Assembly (NCBI GenBank): GCA_963836425.1
Contig: CAWIJJ010000008.1
Coordinates: 124,001-188,000, forward strand
Length of the DNA stretch: 64,000 nt
Direction: 5' to 3'
DNA from: CAWIJJ01 sp963836425
Lineage (GTDB): Bacteria > Acidobacteriota > Terriglobia > Bryobacterales > Bryobacteraceae
This document shows positions 33,829-43,142 of this stretch, piece by piece; the first letter of the stretch is position 1; each line of letters opens with the position of its first letter. A program made the position numbers and the translations under genes. The notes below the pieces were generated by a model. It did not search any database and had not been told where the DNA came from. It worked only from the letters and a program-made list of their open reading frames with translations.

Positions 33829-36800
33829 GTGAGGATTCGACTATACACATCTCTCTTTGCGCTCCTCTGCGTGGCACTTCTGCCCGCCTGGGGGCAGGAT
33901 TTCCGCGCAACCATCACCGGACACGTTTACGACTCCAGCGGCGGCGCCGTTCCGGCCGCGAAGGTCCAGGTGACGAACGCTGACAATGCCGAGGTCACTA
34001 CCGCCACTACCGACGCGGCGGGAGCCTATTCCATTCCGCTGCTGCGGCCGGGTGCCTACAAGTTAACCGCCATGGCACCGGGCTTCAAGCAGTTTATCCG
34101 CGACGGAGTGGTGCTCGAAGCGGCCAAAACGCTCGGTATCGACGTCACGCTCGAAGTCGGCGCGGTCACCGATACGGTGGAAGTCACGGCGGCCGCCGCG
34201 GTGCTGGAGACCCAGACCGCGAGCCGCGGAGGCATTGTCACCACCAAGCAGGTATCCGAATTGCCGCTGAACGCGCGCAATCCGTTCATGCTCGGCGCCA
34301 TGATGAGCGGCGTCACCTTCAACGGCGCGGCCATCTGGCAGCGGCCGTTCGATAACGGCGCGATCGCCGAGTGGAGCATCAACGGCAGCCGCAACTCGTC
34401 CGCCGAGTTTTCGCTCGACGGCGCCAGCAACAACGGGCAGATGGGCAACAACAACATCGCCTATGTGCCGATTGTGGACTCCGTGCAGGAGTTCAACGTG
34501 ATGACCAACATGTACAACGCCGAGTACGGGCACACCGGCGGCGGCGTCATGAACGTGGTGCTGAAGAGCGGCACCAATACGCATCACATCACCGCGTGGG
34601 AGTTCCTGCGGCGCACTCCGCTCGACGCAAATACGTTCCAGCGCAACGCCACCGGTCTGGGCGAGCGCGCCGAGCATTACCTGGATCAGTACGGATGGCA
34701 GCTCGAAGGGCCGCTGCGGATTCCGAAACTGCTGCCGAAAGATGGTCCCGTGAAGCTGTTCTACATGGGCGCCTACGAAGGCTATCGCGAAGGAACTCCG
34801 AACCCGCTGTTCGTCTCCTATCCGGAGCCGGAGATGCGGCTCGGCGATTTCTCGAAGCTGACCAACTCGGTCGGGCAGCCGGTGATCATCTACAACCCGT
34901 TCGACTCTGTGCTGGATTCCACAGGCAACGCCATCCGCCAGCCCTTCCCGGGCAACAAGATTCCGCAGACCATGATCAACCCGATTGCCAAAGCGGTGAC
35001 GGCCTACATGCCGCTGCCGAATCGTCCGTCGCCTGCCGGATCGGCCTATTCGCGGCAGAACCTGGCGCTGCCGGACTACTTCGACGTGGACAAGTTTTAC
35101 AACCTGATTCTGAAGTTCGACGCCAACATCGGCAGCCGGCACCGGGCCTACTTCCGGCATGCCTCGAACGACCGCACGGAAGACCGGGCGGGCAACGGCA
35201 TCGATAACAAACCGGGCACCGATGGCCAGCAGCCGTTCCAGCGCATCAACGACGCGTATGTGGCGGACTGGACGACGACGGTATCGCCGACCATGGTCAT
35301 GGACATCCGCGCTTCCTTCAACCGGTTCATCGAGAAGGGCTTCGGACGCGCCAACGAAGGTTTCGACGTCTCCACCTTCGGACTCCCCAAATCCTTGCTG
35401 GCGCAACTGCCGAGTCCGATCTATTTCGGGCGCTGGAATTTCAGCGGGTACAACTCGCTGGGCCGCGGGCAGAGCAACAACTTCACCAACACCTACCAGT
35501 TGCAGGGCAATGTGACCAAGGTGTGGGGCTCGCACACGCTCAAGTTCGGAGCCGATGCGCGGCAGATCAATTACCTCCAGCAAAACACCGGCGACATCCT
35601 GAGCTTCACGGGCGACACCCAGTGGACCCAGCGTTCCAACATCAACGGCACGAACACTCAGGGCGATGCTTACGCCACCTTCCTGCTGGGCGTGGTCAGC
35701 GGATCGTCCAACTACCCGTTGTTCCCCTGGTGGCGGCAGCCGTATGCCTCGTTCTTTATCCAGGACGACTGGAAGGTATCGCGGCGCCTGAGTCTCAACC
35801 TCGGCCTGCGGTACGACCTGAACTGGTTCGCAAACGAAAAGTGGAACCGGCAGAACGGCCCCTTCGATCCCAACGCCAAGAGCGGAATCACGGTTCCGGC
35901 TTCCGCGCTGGAGGCATTGCGCAAGGCCAACGTGCCGGAAAGCCAGATCAGCAATCTTGCCAACCTCAAGGGCAGCATGACCTTCGCCGGTGTGAATGGC
36001 GTAGGCAGCACGCCGGCGCAGTTGAACAAGAAGAACTTCGGCCCGCGCTTCGGCTTCGCCTACCAGATCAGTGACAAGCTGGTGATGCGCGGCGGCGCCG
36101 GCCTCTACATCAGCAACCCCAACAACGATATTTTCAGAACGAACGGGTTCAGCACCAGCACCAGCATCGTCAACTCGCTCGATAACGGCCGCAACCCGAT
36201 CGCCAACATCCTCAGCAACCCGTATCCGGACGGCATCAGCGTGCCCACCGGATCGAGCGCGGGTAACTTGACGTTCGTCGGCAAGAATAGCAATTGGTTC
36301 GATTCGAACGCCGTTATTCCCAAAGCCTGGTCGTTCTCCTACGGCTTCCAATACCAGGTCAGCCAGTCATCCACGCTGGAAGCGACCTACGTCGGCAGCT
36401 ACAGCTACGACCAGACCATGCAGAAGGATTACAACATCCCGACGCTGGACTTCCGCAAAACCTGCAACATTGCCGAAGGCGGCAGCCCGACCTTCTGCAA
36501 CTCCACCGTGCCCAATCCGTTCAAGGGACTGCCGGCGTTCATCGGAACAAGCTACTACACCTCCAACACCATCAGCCGCTTCAACCTGGCACGCCCGTTC
36601 CCGCAGTTCAACGGTAACCTGACGCAGCAGGGCCGGAACGATTCGTTCATCAAGTACAACTCGCTCCAGTTGAACTACAACGTCCGCATGCGCGGAGGCC
36701 TCACACATGCTCGTGAACTACACGCTCTCCAAGCAGATCGAAGAGTGGGGCTTCAACGACCCTTACAACGACGTCTATCAGCGCGGTCTGTATTTCCTCG

Positions 36801-36894
36801 ACCGTCCGCACGTGCTGAAAGTGAGCACGGTGTGGACGCTGCCGTTCGGCGAAGGCCAGCAACTCGGCGCCGGAACCAACCGCTTCGTCCGTAA
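33829..36894 (+). CDS. TonB-dependent receptor, copy 2, N-terminal part (frameshifted)
   Basis: Start GTG 33829 with signal peptide RIRLYTSLFALLCVALLPAW. Residues to about 960 match copy 1 closely: regulatory domain FRATITGHVYDSSGGAVPAA, plug VSELPLNARNPFMLG, then most of the barrel. After RMRGGLT (about 36703) the frame turns into unrelated Arg/Ala-rich sequence and stops at 36894. Copy 1 reads CTCACGATGCTC where this copy has CTCACACATGCTC, i.e. one extra base. The barrel continues in another frame from 36707. Without a correction this copy would lack the last 260 residues and could not insert in the outer membrane. Confidence 0.88.
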   Translation: MRIRLYTSLFALLCVALLPAWGQDFRATITGHVYDSSGGAVPAAKVQVTNADNAEVTTATTDAAGAYSIPLLRPGAYKLTAMAPGFKQFIRDGVVLEAAKTLGIDVTLEVGAVTDTVEVTAAAAVLETQTASRGGIVTTKQVSELPLNARNPFMLGAMMSGVTFNGAAIWQRPFDNGAIAEWSINGSRNSSAEFSLDGASNNGQMGNNNIAYVPIVDSVQEFNVMTNMYNAEYGHTGGGVMNVVLKSGTNTHHITAWEFLRRTPLDANTFQRNATGLGERAEHYLDQYGWQLEGPLRIPKLLPKDGPVKLFYMGAYEGYREGTPNPLFVSYPEPEMRLGDFSKLTNSVGQPVIIYNPFDSVLDSTGNAIRQPFPGNKIPQTMINPIAKAVTAYMPLPNRPSPAGSAYSRQNLALPDYFDVDKFYNLILKFDANIGSRHRAYFRHASNDRTEDRAGNGIDNKPGTDGQQPFQRINDAYVADWTTTVSPTMVMDIRASFNRFIEKGFGRANEGFDVSTFGLPKSLLAQLPSPIYFGRWNFSGYNSLGRGQSNNFTNTYQLQGNVTKVWGSHTLKFGADARQINYLQQNTGDILSFTGDTQWTQRSNINGTNTQGDAYATFLLGVVSGSSNYPLFPWWRQPYASFFIQDDWKVSRRLSLNLGLRYDLNWFANEKWNRQNGPFDPNAKSGITVPASALEALRKANVPESQISNLANLKGSMTFAGVNGVGSTPAQLNKKNFGPRFGFAYQISDKLVMRGGAGLYISNPNNDIFRTNGFSTSTSIVNSLDNGRNPIANILSNPYPDGISVPTGSSAGNLTFVGKNSNWFDSNAVIPKAWSFSYGFQYQVSQSSTLEATYVGSYSYDQTMQKDYNIPTLDFRKTCNIAEGGSPTFCNSTVPNPFKGLPAFIGTSYYTSNTISRFNLARPFPQFNGNLTQQGRNDSFIKYNSLQLNYNVRMRGGLTHARELHALQADRRVGLQRPLQRRLSARSVFPRPSARAESEHGVDAAVRRRPATRRRNQPLRP

Positions 36895-37489
36895 GCTGAT
36901 CTCCGGCTGGACCTGGAACAACACGTTCACCGATCCGCTCAAGGGCTTCCCCAGCAACCTGCCCGATGCCCTTCAGCTTCTGGATCCTCTCACTCCGGTG
37001 AAGGATGCTTCTGGCAATTTCGTGAAGGATGCTTCCGGCAAGGAAATCTGGACCGGCGAAACGGACTGGAAGGCCTACCAGGTTCGCCTGTGGAACCCCT
37101 GCGTGCTGCGGGAGAACGACAATGGCACCATCGTTCCCCAACCGTCGAGCACGGCCCTGGGGTGCGGCGCGGTAGATAGCGGGAACTATGCCTGGCTGGA
37201 TCCAGCCGGGTTTGCTCCGCGCTACACGCCGAGCCGTTCCGGCCAGATCCGTCGCCACCACGCCTTTTACCTGGACAGCTCGCTGACCAAGATGACCAAT
37301 ATCACCGAGCGTCTCCGCGTGCAGTTGGGTGTTGAAGCATTCAATGTTCTCAACCACAACTACTTCGGCCGCGACCAGGTGGATACGGGTACGGGCAACG
37401 CCACCTTTGGCGTGATCCGGCCCTCCACCGTGTCCACGCAGAACATTCTTCCGCGCCAGATTCAGATCCGTATCAAGCTGTTCTGGTAG
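36707..37489 (+). CDS. TonB-dependent receptor, copy 2, C-terminal barrel part
   Basis: 260 residues in the frame that continues copy 2 after the one-base insertion at 36701-36707. It matches the last 260 residues of copy 1 (MLVNYTLSKQIEEWGFNDPY at the junction; terminal IQIRIKLFW) with scattered substitutions. The ATG at 36707 corresponds to an internal methionine of copy 1, so it is unlikely to be a real start. It has no signal peptide and no plug domain. Read with 33829-36894 as one gene. Confidence 0.85.
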   Translation: MLVNYTLSKQIEEWGFNDPYNDVYQRGLYFLDRPHVLKVSTVWTLPFGEGQQLGAGTNRFVRKLISGWTWNNTFTDPLKGFPSNLPDALQLLDPLTPVKDASGNFVKDASGKEIWTGETDWKAYQVRLWNPCVLRENDNGTIVPQPSSTALGCGAVDSGNYAWLDPAGFAPRYTPSRSGQIRRHHAFYLDSSLTKMTNITERLRVQLGVEAFNVLNHNYFGRDQVDTGTGNATFGVIRPSTVSTQNILPRQIQIRIKLFW

Positions 37490-37510
37490 GACAAACAGAA
37501 ACCCGAAACG

Positions 37511-37546
37511 AAGAGGCGGCCCCACTCCCGGGACCGCCTTTCGTGT
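37511..37546. terminator. Terminator hairpin after TonB receptor copy 2
   Basis: AGGCGGCCCC pairs with GGGACCGCCT, with a short loop CACTCC and then TTCGTGTTT. It is the counterpart of the hairpin after copy 1 and lies between converging genes, so it may serve both strands. Confidence 0.7.
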
Positions 37547-39985
37547 TTATTGACCTTCCACCACGGAGATGATGCGGTTGGCCTCCACCTGTTCGAGAAC
37601 CTGCCTGTCTCCCCCGGGCCATCGGATCTCCACCGAATCGGCCCTGGCGTGCGACCCCAGGCCAAAATGCTGGCGCAACATGCTGGTGGCGCCGAACCCC
37701 TCGCTGCCCTTCACTTCGCGGTAAACCACCAGGTCTCCCGCTTTCACCGTGATCGCGGTCCCGATCGCCATCCGATTGCTCTTCACCCCGCGCAGGTCGA
37801 TCTCGAGCCAGTGATTCTGGGCTGCCTTGAGATTGTGGTACAGGGCATTGCGCACGTGGTCTCCCGGGTAATGTCCGCCGAGCTGCGCGAACAGGTCGAG
37901 CGCGCCATCGTTGTCCAAGTCCGCGAATGCCACGCCATGTCCCTTATTGCCGGGGCGCGCCATGCCCACCAGCCCGGTCACGTCTTCGAAGGTGCCGTCA
38001 CCGCGATTGTGGAATAACCGGTTTGGTTCCAGGCGGCTCATCTGGGGATCGCCGGTGCCGATGTACACGTCCATGTAGCCGTCGTTATCCAGGTCCGCCA
38101 CGCCCGCACCCATCGTTCCCATGGGATAGTACAGCTTCGATTGGAATGTCACGTCCGTAAAGGTGCCGTCTCCGTTGTTGCGGAACAGCCGGCTCGAATC
38201 CGGATGAACGGCGCGCGCCGAGGGCGGCGAAAAGCCCTTGCGCAAGCCCTCGACGACGGCTTCCCAGGGCGCCAGCGCCGTGGTCAGGATATCCGGACGG
38301 CCGTCGTTGTTGTAGTCGAAAAAGAAGCAGACGAAGCCGTTGTGCGGCGCCTGCGCCACGCCCGCCTTGGCCGCCACGTCCGCGAATTTCATGCCTCCGA
38401 GGTTGCGGTAGAGCCGGTTGGGGGCGGCGTCGAGGCCGTTGATCAGCAGGTCCAGGCGCCCGTCCTGGTCGTAATCGCCCAGCGCGATCCCGATCGTTCC
38501 GTAAGACGCTGGCTCGTTCAAGCCTGCTTCCCGCGTCACATTGCGGAAGGTGCCGTCGCCGTTGTTGCGGTAGATCTGGGTGACGCTCCCCTCCTTCAAC
38601 ACCCCGTTGGCGACCACCAGGTCCAGCCACCCGTCGTTATCCAGGTCGCCCCACAGCGAAACGAAGCCCGACCCGGGATCGTCGGTGCCGCTCTTTTTCG
38701 AAACATCCACGAAGCGGCCGCCCTCGTTGTGATACAGGCGGTTCGCCATCGGACCGCTCCATCCGTTCAACGCCATGTACAGATCGGTCTTGCCGTCGTT
38801 GTCGTAGTCCACCAGGTTCAGGGAATAGCCGCTGGGCACGTGCCCCAGCCCCACCGCTTCGGTGATGTCGGTGAACTTCCCGTTATCGTTGCGGTAGACC
38901 CGCAGGAAGACGCCGCTGCCCGCTACCATCAGGTCCAGGTCGCCGTCTCCGTCGATGTCTCCCCATGCGGCCGTGCCGTTTCCATTCACAGCGCGGATCC
39001 CGGAGGCGGGGGCGATGTCTTCAAACGCCAGCAGCGGCGCGCCCGCGCCTGGCTTTAGCGAATCCATCGGGAACAGCGCGGAGTCGGGCAGTGCCGGCCG
39101 CGGCCCCTCCACCAGGTTTAGGGTCATCGTGAAAAGGTATTGGTCCACCGGGTTGCGCTGCCATTGCGTGGCCTCGTAGAACTTGCGGGCGGCTTCGATG
39201 TAATCGCCCATGCGGTAATAGCAGGCCGCCATTTCGCGGAGGGCCGCCATTCGCTGCTCGAGCGAAACGGAGCGCTTGAGCTCCTGCTGGTAATAGTTGA
39301 TCGCGTCCCGGAAATTGCCGCGGCGGAAAAGCGTATTTCCCATCAGGAAGTACGCCGCCGTTTCCTCGTTGCTGTAAGGAATGGCATTGTCGATCACCTG
39401 TTCCAGCAAATCGATAGACCGGTCGAGGCCCAGCAGCGGGTCATGCGGCACTCGGTGCGCGCTTTCCTCGGTGAACCGCACCTCCCCACTCATCCATTCG
39501 CTCAGGTTCAGCAGGAACGCGTTGGCATGCGGCTCCAGTTTGGCCACACGGTCCGCCAGTTTGAAGGAGAGGTCGGGATCGTAGTAGAGCAATTCGGCGC
39601 GCGCGTGAATCACGGCTTTAGCGCGCAGGGCAGGAACGTGGTCGGGATTGAGCTTCAGCACCGCGCCCAGCGTTTCCATGGCGAGGCTCAGGGAGACGCG
39701 GCGCTGCTCGGGGGACTGGTTGCTATAAAAATCGATCAGGTACGATCGCGCAATCTGGTACAAGACATCCGCGTCTTCGGGGTGCTCTTTTCGCCGCTGT
39801 TCAAGCTCCTTGCGCGCTTCGGCAGTCTTGCTTTCGCGCAGCAGCAGCATCGCTTTGCGAAGCGGCCCCGATTTCTCCGGCAGTGGATAGAGCGGCTCTT
39901 GCGCCTGCCACGCTGCGCCGCGAACCAGCAAAACGCCGGCAAGCAAGGCAACGGACAGCGCCGCGCGCACGGTGCGGCGAGTCAT
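37547..39985 (-). CDS. Secreted TPR-CRTAC fusion protein (TPR, FG-GAP repeats, ASPIC/UnbV)
   Basis: The product has 812 residues from ATG 39985. After a signal peptide (AALSVALLAGVLLVRGAAWQ) the first 250 residues form TPR-like helices (MLLLRESKTAEARKELEQRR, NTLFRRGNFRDAINYYQQEL). FG-GAP repeats follow: WGDIDGDGDLDLMVAGSG, LVDYDNDGKTDLYMALNG, WGDLDNDGWLDLVVANGV, VADLDNDGYMDVYIGTGD and FADLDNDGALDLFAQLGG. The end is an ASPIC/UnbV domain (NHWLEIDLRGVKSNRMAIGT, HFGLGSHARADSVEIRWPGG). It is a surface or periplasmic interaction protein. On the far side of the TonB pair the same two modules occur as separate genes. Confidence 0.9.
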   Translation of the reverse strand: MTRRTVRAALSVALLAGVLLVRGAAWQAQEPLYPLPEKSGPLRKAMLLLRESKTAEARKELEQRRKEHPEDADVLYQIARSYLIDFYSNQSPEQRRVSLSLAMETLGAVLKLNPDHVPALRAKAVIHARAELLYYDPDLSFKLADRVAKLEPHANAFLLNLSEWMSGEVRFTEESAHRVPHDPLLGLDRSIDLLEQVIDNAIPYSNEETAAYFLMGNTLFRRGNFRDAINYYQQELKRSVSLEQRMAALREMAACYYRMGDYIEAARKFYEATQWQRNPVDQYLFTMTLNLVEGPRPALPDSALFPMDSLKPGAGAPLLAFEDIAPASGIRAVNGNGTAAWGDIDGDGDLDLMVAGSGVFLRVYRNDNGKFTDITEAVGLGHVPSGYSLNLVDYDNDGKTDLYMALNGWSGPMANRLYHNEGGRFVDVSKKSGTDDPGSGFVSLWGDLDNDGWLDLVVANGVLKEGSVTQIYRNNGDGTFRNVTREAGLNEPASYGTIGIALGDYDQDGRLDLLINGLDAAPNRLYRNLGGMKFADVAAKAGVAQAPHNGFVCFFFDYNNDGRPDILTTALAPWEAVVEGLRKGFSPPSARAVHPDSSRLFRNNGDGTFTDVTFQSKLYYPMGTMGAGVADLDNDGYMDVYIGTGDPQMSRLEPNRLFHNRGDGTFEDVTGLVGMARPGNKGHGVAFADLDNDGALDLFAQLGGHYPGDHVRNALYHNLKAAQNHWLEIDLRGVKSNRMAIGTAITVKAGDLVVYREVKGSEGFGATSMLRQHFGLGSHARADSVEIRWPGGDRQVLEQVEANRIISVVEGQ

Positions 39986-40066
39986 GTCGCAAGCATATCG
40001 TCTCCGGGCCGCACCGGCAATCCCCGCCCGCCGCGGCGCTACCATAGTCGTAGAGGAGTCACTCGT

Positions 40067-42070
40067 TTGCGTCTCGCTGTCTTCTTAGCCCTGTGCGTTT
40101 CTGCGTTCGGTGCCGGCGAACCCGCACTGGTGGAGCGCGTAGGTTCCACCGGTTTCCTGCAGGTGGAGGCCGAAAGCTTCAAGAGCCTGTCCCCGCGCCA
40201 GCAGGCCCTGGCCTACTGGCTGACCCGGGCATCCATCGCCATAGACCCGATTATCTACGACCAGAACTCCATCTGGGGCCTGCGGCAGAAGCGTATTCTG
40301 GACGCTCTCATGCTCCACCAGGATGCGCTCGGCGCGCCCGTACGCAAGAAGATTTCCGATTTCACCAAGCTGTTCTGGGCAAGCCGCGGCAACCACAACG
40401 ACACCACGGCGCAGAAGTTCCTGCCCGCTTTCACTTTCGAGGAGCTGAAATCCGCGGCCGCCGCCGTGTTCCGCGCCGGCGGCTTCAAAGGGAAACCCGC
40501 CTATGGCGCGATCATCGCCGGCCAGGCCGACCTGGACCGCGAACTTGCGGCCCTCCAGCCGTCCCTCTTCGACCCCAATTTCGAGCCCATGATTACGGCC
40601 AAGAGCCCGCGCGGCAATCTCGACATCCTGGAAGCCAGCGCCAACAACTTCTACCGGCATGTGAGCATGGCCGACCTCAAGGGCTTCGCGGATAAGTACC
40701 CCCTCAATTCCCGTCTGGTGAGAAACGGCTCCGGCGGCCTGGTGGAAGAGGTTTACCGCGCCGGAACGCCGGATGGGAAGGTCGCGCCCGGCCTCTATGC
40801 CGTGTTCCTTCAGAAGGCCAACGAGTCGCTCGAGAAGGCCCGCGCATACGCCGAGCCCGGCCAGGCGCCGGTCCTTGCCGCGCTGATCCGTTATTACCAG
40901 ACCGGAGACCCGGCCGACTGGCTGCGCTTCGGAGTGGCTTGGGTGCAGAACAGCCCGGCGGTCGATTTCGCCAACGGCTTCATCGAAGTCTATCGCGATG
41001 CTCGCGCCGCCAAGGGGACCTCCCAGAGTTTCGTCAGCATCACCGATCAGAAACTCAACGGCCTGATGGTGAAACTTGCCGCCAACGCCCAATATTTCGA
41101 GGATCACGCGCCGTGGGCAGCCCAATATAAGAAGCAGGGAGTGAAACCGCCGCTGGCCAAGGCCGTCGAGACGGTGATCGAGACGGGCGATTTCCATGTC
41201 AACACGGTAGGGGACAACCTTCCCAACGAAAACCAGATCCGCGAGAAATACGGCAGTAAGAGCTTCCTGTTTACCGGCAGTTCACGGGCTATTCGCGCGG
41301 GCACCGGCTTCGGACCCATCGAGGAGTTTTCGGCCAGCCAGGAAGAGATCTCCATTTCGAAGAAGTACGGCGAAGAAGCGTCCGACCTGATGACGGCCCT
41401 GCACGAGGTGATCGGCCACGGCTCCGGCAAGCTGAATCCGAAGCTGCAGGGCGGCTCGGAGGCGTACCTGAAAGAGTATTTCTCGACCCTCGAAGAGGCA
41501 CGCGCGGACCTCATGGCGCTCTGGAATATCTGGGACCCCAAACTTCAGCAGCTCGGCATGGTTTCGAGTCCCGATGTGGCCAAGGCCATGTACTACAGCG
41601 CTGCCAGAGTGGCCCTGACGCAATTGCAGCGAATTCCCGCGGGCGACTCCATCGAGGAGGACCATCAGCGCAACCGCCAGCTCATCGTCAACTACATCAT
41701 GGACAGGACCGGCGCCATCGCGAAGATCCAGCGCAACGGCAAAACCTACCTGCAGGTCACCGACTTTCAGAAGATGCGGAAAGGTGTGGGCGAATTGCTC
41801 GCGGAACTCATGCGGATCAAGGCCGAAGGGGATTACGCCGCCATCAAGCGCCTGGTGGACAAATACGGCGTACACTTCGACCCCAAACTGCGGGACCAGG
41901 TGATCGCTCGTTTCGACAAGCTCGACGTGCCTACCTACTGGTGCGGCATCAATTCGGAGCTTTCCGCGAAATTCGATCCCACGGGAAAGGTCGCGTCGGT
42001 ATCGATCTCCTACCCCCGCGACTTCACGCGCCAGCAACTGAGTTACGCCGCCGTCTACGGGTTACAATAG
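40067..42070 (+). CDS. Secreted dipeptidyl-peptidase III-like zinc peptidase (M49)
   Basis: The product has 667 residues. The start is TTG 40067, because GAGGAG lies 8 bases upstream and a signal peptide follows (RLAVFLALCVSAFGAGEPA); the longer upstream frame is antisense to the CRTAC gene. The zinc site LHEVIGHGSGKLNP is the family HEXXGH motif, and the third ligand lies in TLEEARADLMALW (EEXRAD). Family length is normal. DPP III releases N-terminal dipeptides. An exported form suggests peptide use in the periplasm. A GNAT gene starts 10 bases later. Confidence 0.9.
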   Translation: MRLAVFLALCVSAFGAGEPALVERVGSTGFLQVEAESFKSLSPRQQALAYWLTRASIAIDPIIYDQNSIWGLRQKRILDALMLHQDALGAPVRKKISDFTKLFWASRGNHNDTTAQKFLPAFTFEELKSAAAAVFRAGGFKGKPAYGAIIAGQADLDRELAALQPSLFDPNFEPMITAKSPRGNLDILEASANNFYRHVSMADLKGFADKYPLNSRLVRNGSGGLVEEVYRAGTPDGKVAPGLYAVFLQKANESLEKARAYAEPGQAPVLAALIRYYQTGDPADWLRFGVAWVQNSPAVDFANGFIEVYRDARAAKGTSQSFVSITDQKLNGLMVKLAANAQYFEDHAPWAAQYKKQGVKPPLAKAVETVIETGDFHVNTVGDNLPNENQIREKYGSKSFLFTGSSRAIRAGTGFGPIEEFSASQEEISISKKYGEEASDLMTALHEVIGHGSGKLNPKLQGGSEAYLKEYFSTLEEARADLMALWNIWDPKLQQLGMVSSPDVAKAMYYSAARVALTQLQRIPAGDSIEEDHQRNRQLIVNYIMDRTGAIAKIQRNGKTYLQVTDFQKMRKGVGELLAELMRIKAEGDYAAIKRLVDKYGVHFDPKLRDQVIARFDKLDVPTYWCGINSELSAKFDPTGKVASVSISYPRDFTRQQLSYAAVYGLQ

Positions 42071-42080
42071 GGAACCTCTG

Positions 42081-43052
42081 ATGGCTGCCCGGCTACATCC
42101 GGCTCCTTCGCGGTCGCGGGAAATCGTCGACCTTCGGCGACTGTCGGCGCGCGATCTGGAGCCGCTCCTCCAGGAGGAAACCGCCGTCTGGCGCGACCAG
42201 ATGGAGTGGGATTTCGAGAAATCCGCCGACCTGGTGCGGCGCTTCGTAGACCTGCGCGCCCTCCACGGCAGCGCCATCCTCGAATCCGGAACAGTGACCG
42301 GATATCTCTATTACGTGCTCGAGGAAGGCAAGGGACTGCTGGGCGATCTCTACGTGGTGGAAGAGTTCCGCACCCCCGATCGCGAGAATAGCCTGCTGGC
42401 AGCGGGCCTGGGCGCGCTGATGGAGAATCCCTCCATGCGGCGCATCGAGTCGCAGCTCATGATGCTCAGTCCCGATCCGCTTCGGGAGGTGCCGTTTTCC
42501 GCCTGGTTGAGCGTATTCCCGCGCAACTTCATGCGAATTGAACTTCGCCGGGCCGAGTTGAAGGAGGGACGCGTACGCCGCCCCATGTACCTGGAACGAT
42601 GGTCCGATCATTACCAGGAACACGCGGCCGCCCTGATCGCGCAGGCCTACGGCGGTCACGTAGACAGCCGGATCAACGACCAGTACCGGACATCGCTCGG
42701 AGCCCGCCGCTTCCTCTATAACGTGGTCCAGTATCCCGGCTGCGGCCAGTTCTTCCGGCCCGCATCCTATGTGGCGCTCGAGCCTGATGGCCGCCTCTGC
42801 GGCCTCTCGCTGGCGAGCCTGGTGGGACCCGAATCCGGCCACATCACTCAAATTTGCGTTTCTCCCGCCGTGAAGGGCACCGGCATTGGACACGCCCTGC
42901 TTCGCCAATCGCTGCTCACGCTCCGGGAAATGGGTTGCCGCTCGGCAAGCCTCACCGTGACGGCGGCGAACCATGGGGCGGTGGCCCTGTACGAGCGCGT
43001 CGGTTTTGACACCGTACGACGCTTTCCGGCTTACGTCTGGGAAGGGTTCTAG
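42081..43052 (+). CDS. GNAT-family N-acetyltransferase, two-domain
   Basis: The product has 323 residues. The C-terminal GNAT domain has the acetyl-CoA loop and flanking strands (HITQICVSPAVKGTGIGHAL, with the loop VKGTGIGHAL) and the ending NHGAVALYERVGFDTVRRF. The N-terminal half (VTGYLYYVLEEGKGLLGDLY) resembles a degenerate second GNAT fold. The acceptor is unknown. It lies 10 bases behind the M49 peptidase gene. A 399-base damaged copy of its 3' part lies at 47330-47728. Confidence 0.87.
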   Translation: MAARLHPAPSRSREIVDLRRLSARDLEPLLQEETAVWRDQMEWDFEKSADLVRRFVDLRALHGSAILESGTVTGYLYYVLEEGKGLLGDLYVVEEFRTPDRENSLLAAGLGALMENPSMRRIESQLMMLSPDPLREVPFSAWLSVFPRNFMRIELRRAELKEGRVRRPMYLERWSDHYQEHAAALIAQAYGGHVDSRINDQYRTSLGARRFLYNVVQYPGCGQFFRPASYVALEPDGRLCGLSLASLVGPESGHITQICVSPAVKGTGIGHALLRQSLLTLREMGCRSASLTVTAANHGAVALYERVGFDTVRRFPAYVWEGF

Positions 43053-43142
43053 CGCCAAAGCCGGAATGACGAACTTGCGAATGCGAGTTACGGAACATGG
43101 CCGTAGTTTTGCCGTAGCGGCCTGCACGACAGCTTCACATCG

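Larger units (their letters stand above)
29942..37546 (+). repeat. Tandem duplication of a 3.6 kb TonB-receptor gene including its terminator
   Basis: Unit 1 is 29942-33652 and unit 2 is 33829-37546. The two align without large gaps from the mature N-terminus through the stop codon and the following GACAAACAGAAACCCGAAAC and hairpin. Most differences seen by eye are at third codon positions, while signal peptides and upstream regions differ. No inverted repeats or transposase flank the units. Confidence 0.9.

Noticed and set aside
39140..40066. N-terminal extension of the M49 peptidase
   Set aside because: The region is opposite the TPR-CRTAC gene; the signal peptide and GAGGAG site place the start at TTG 40067.
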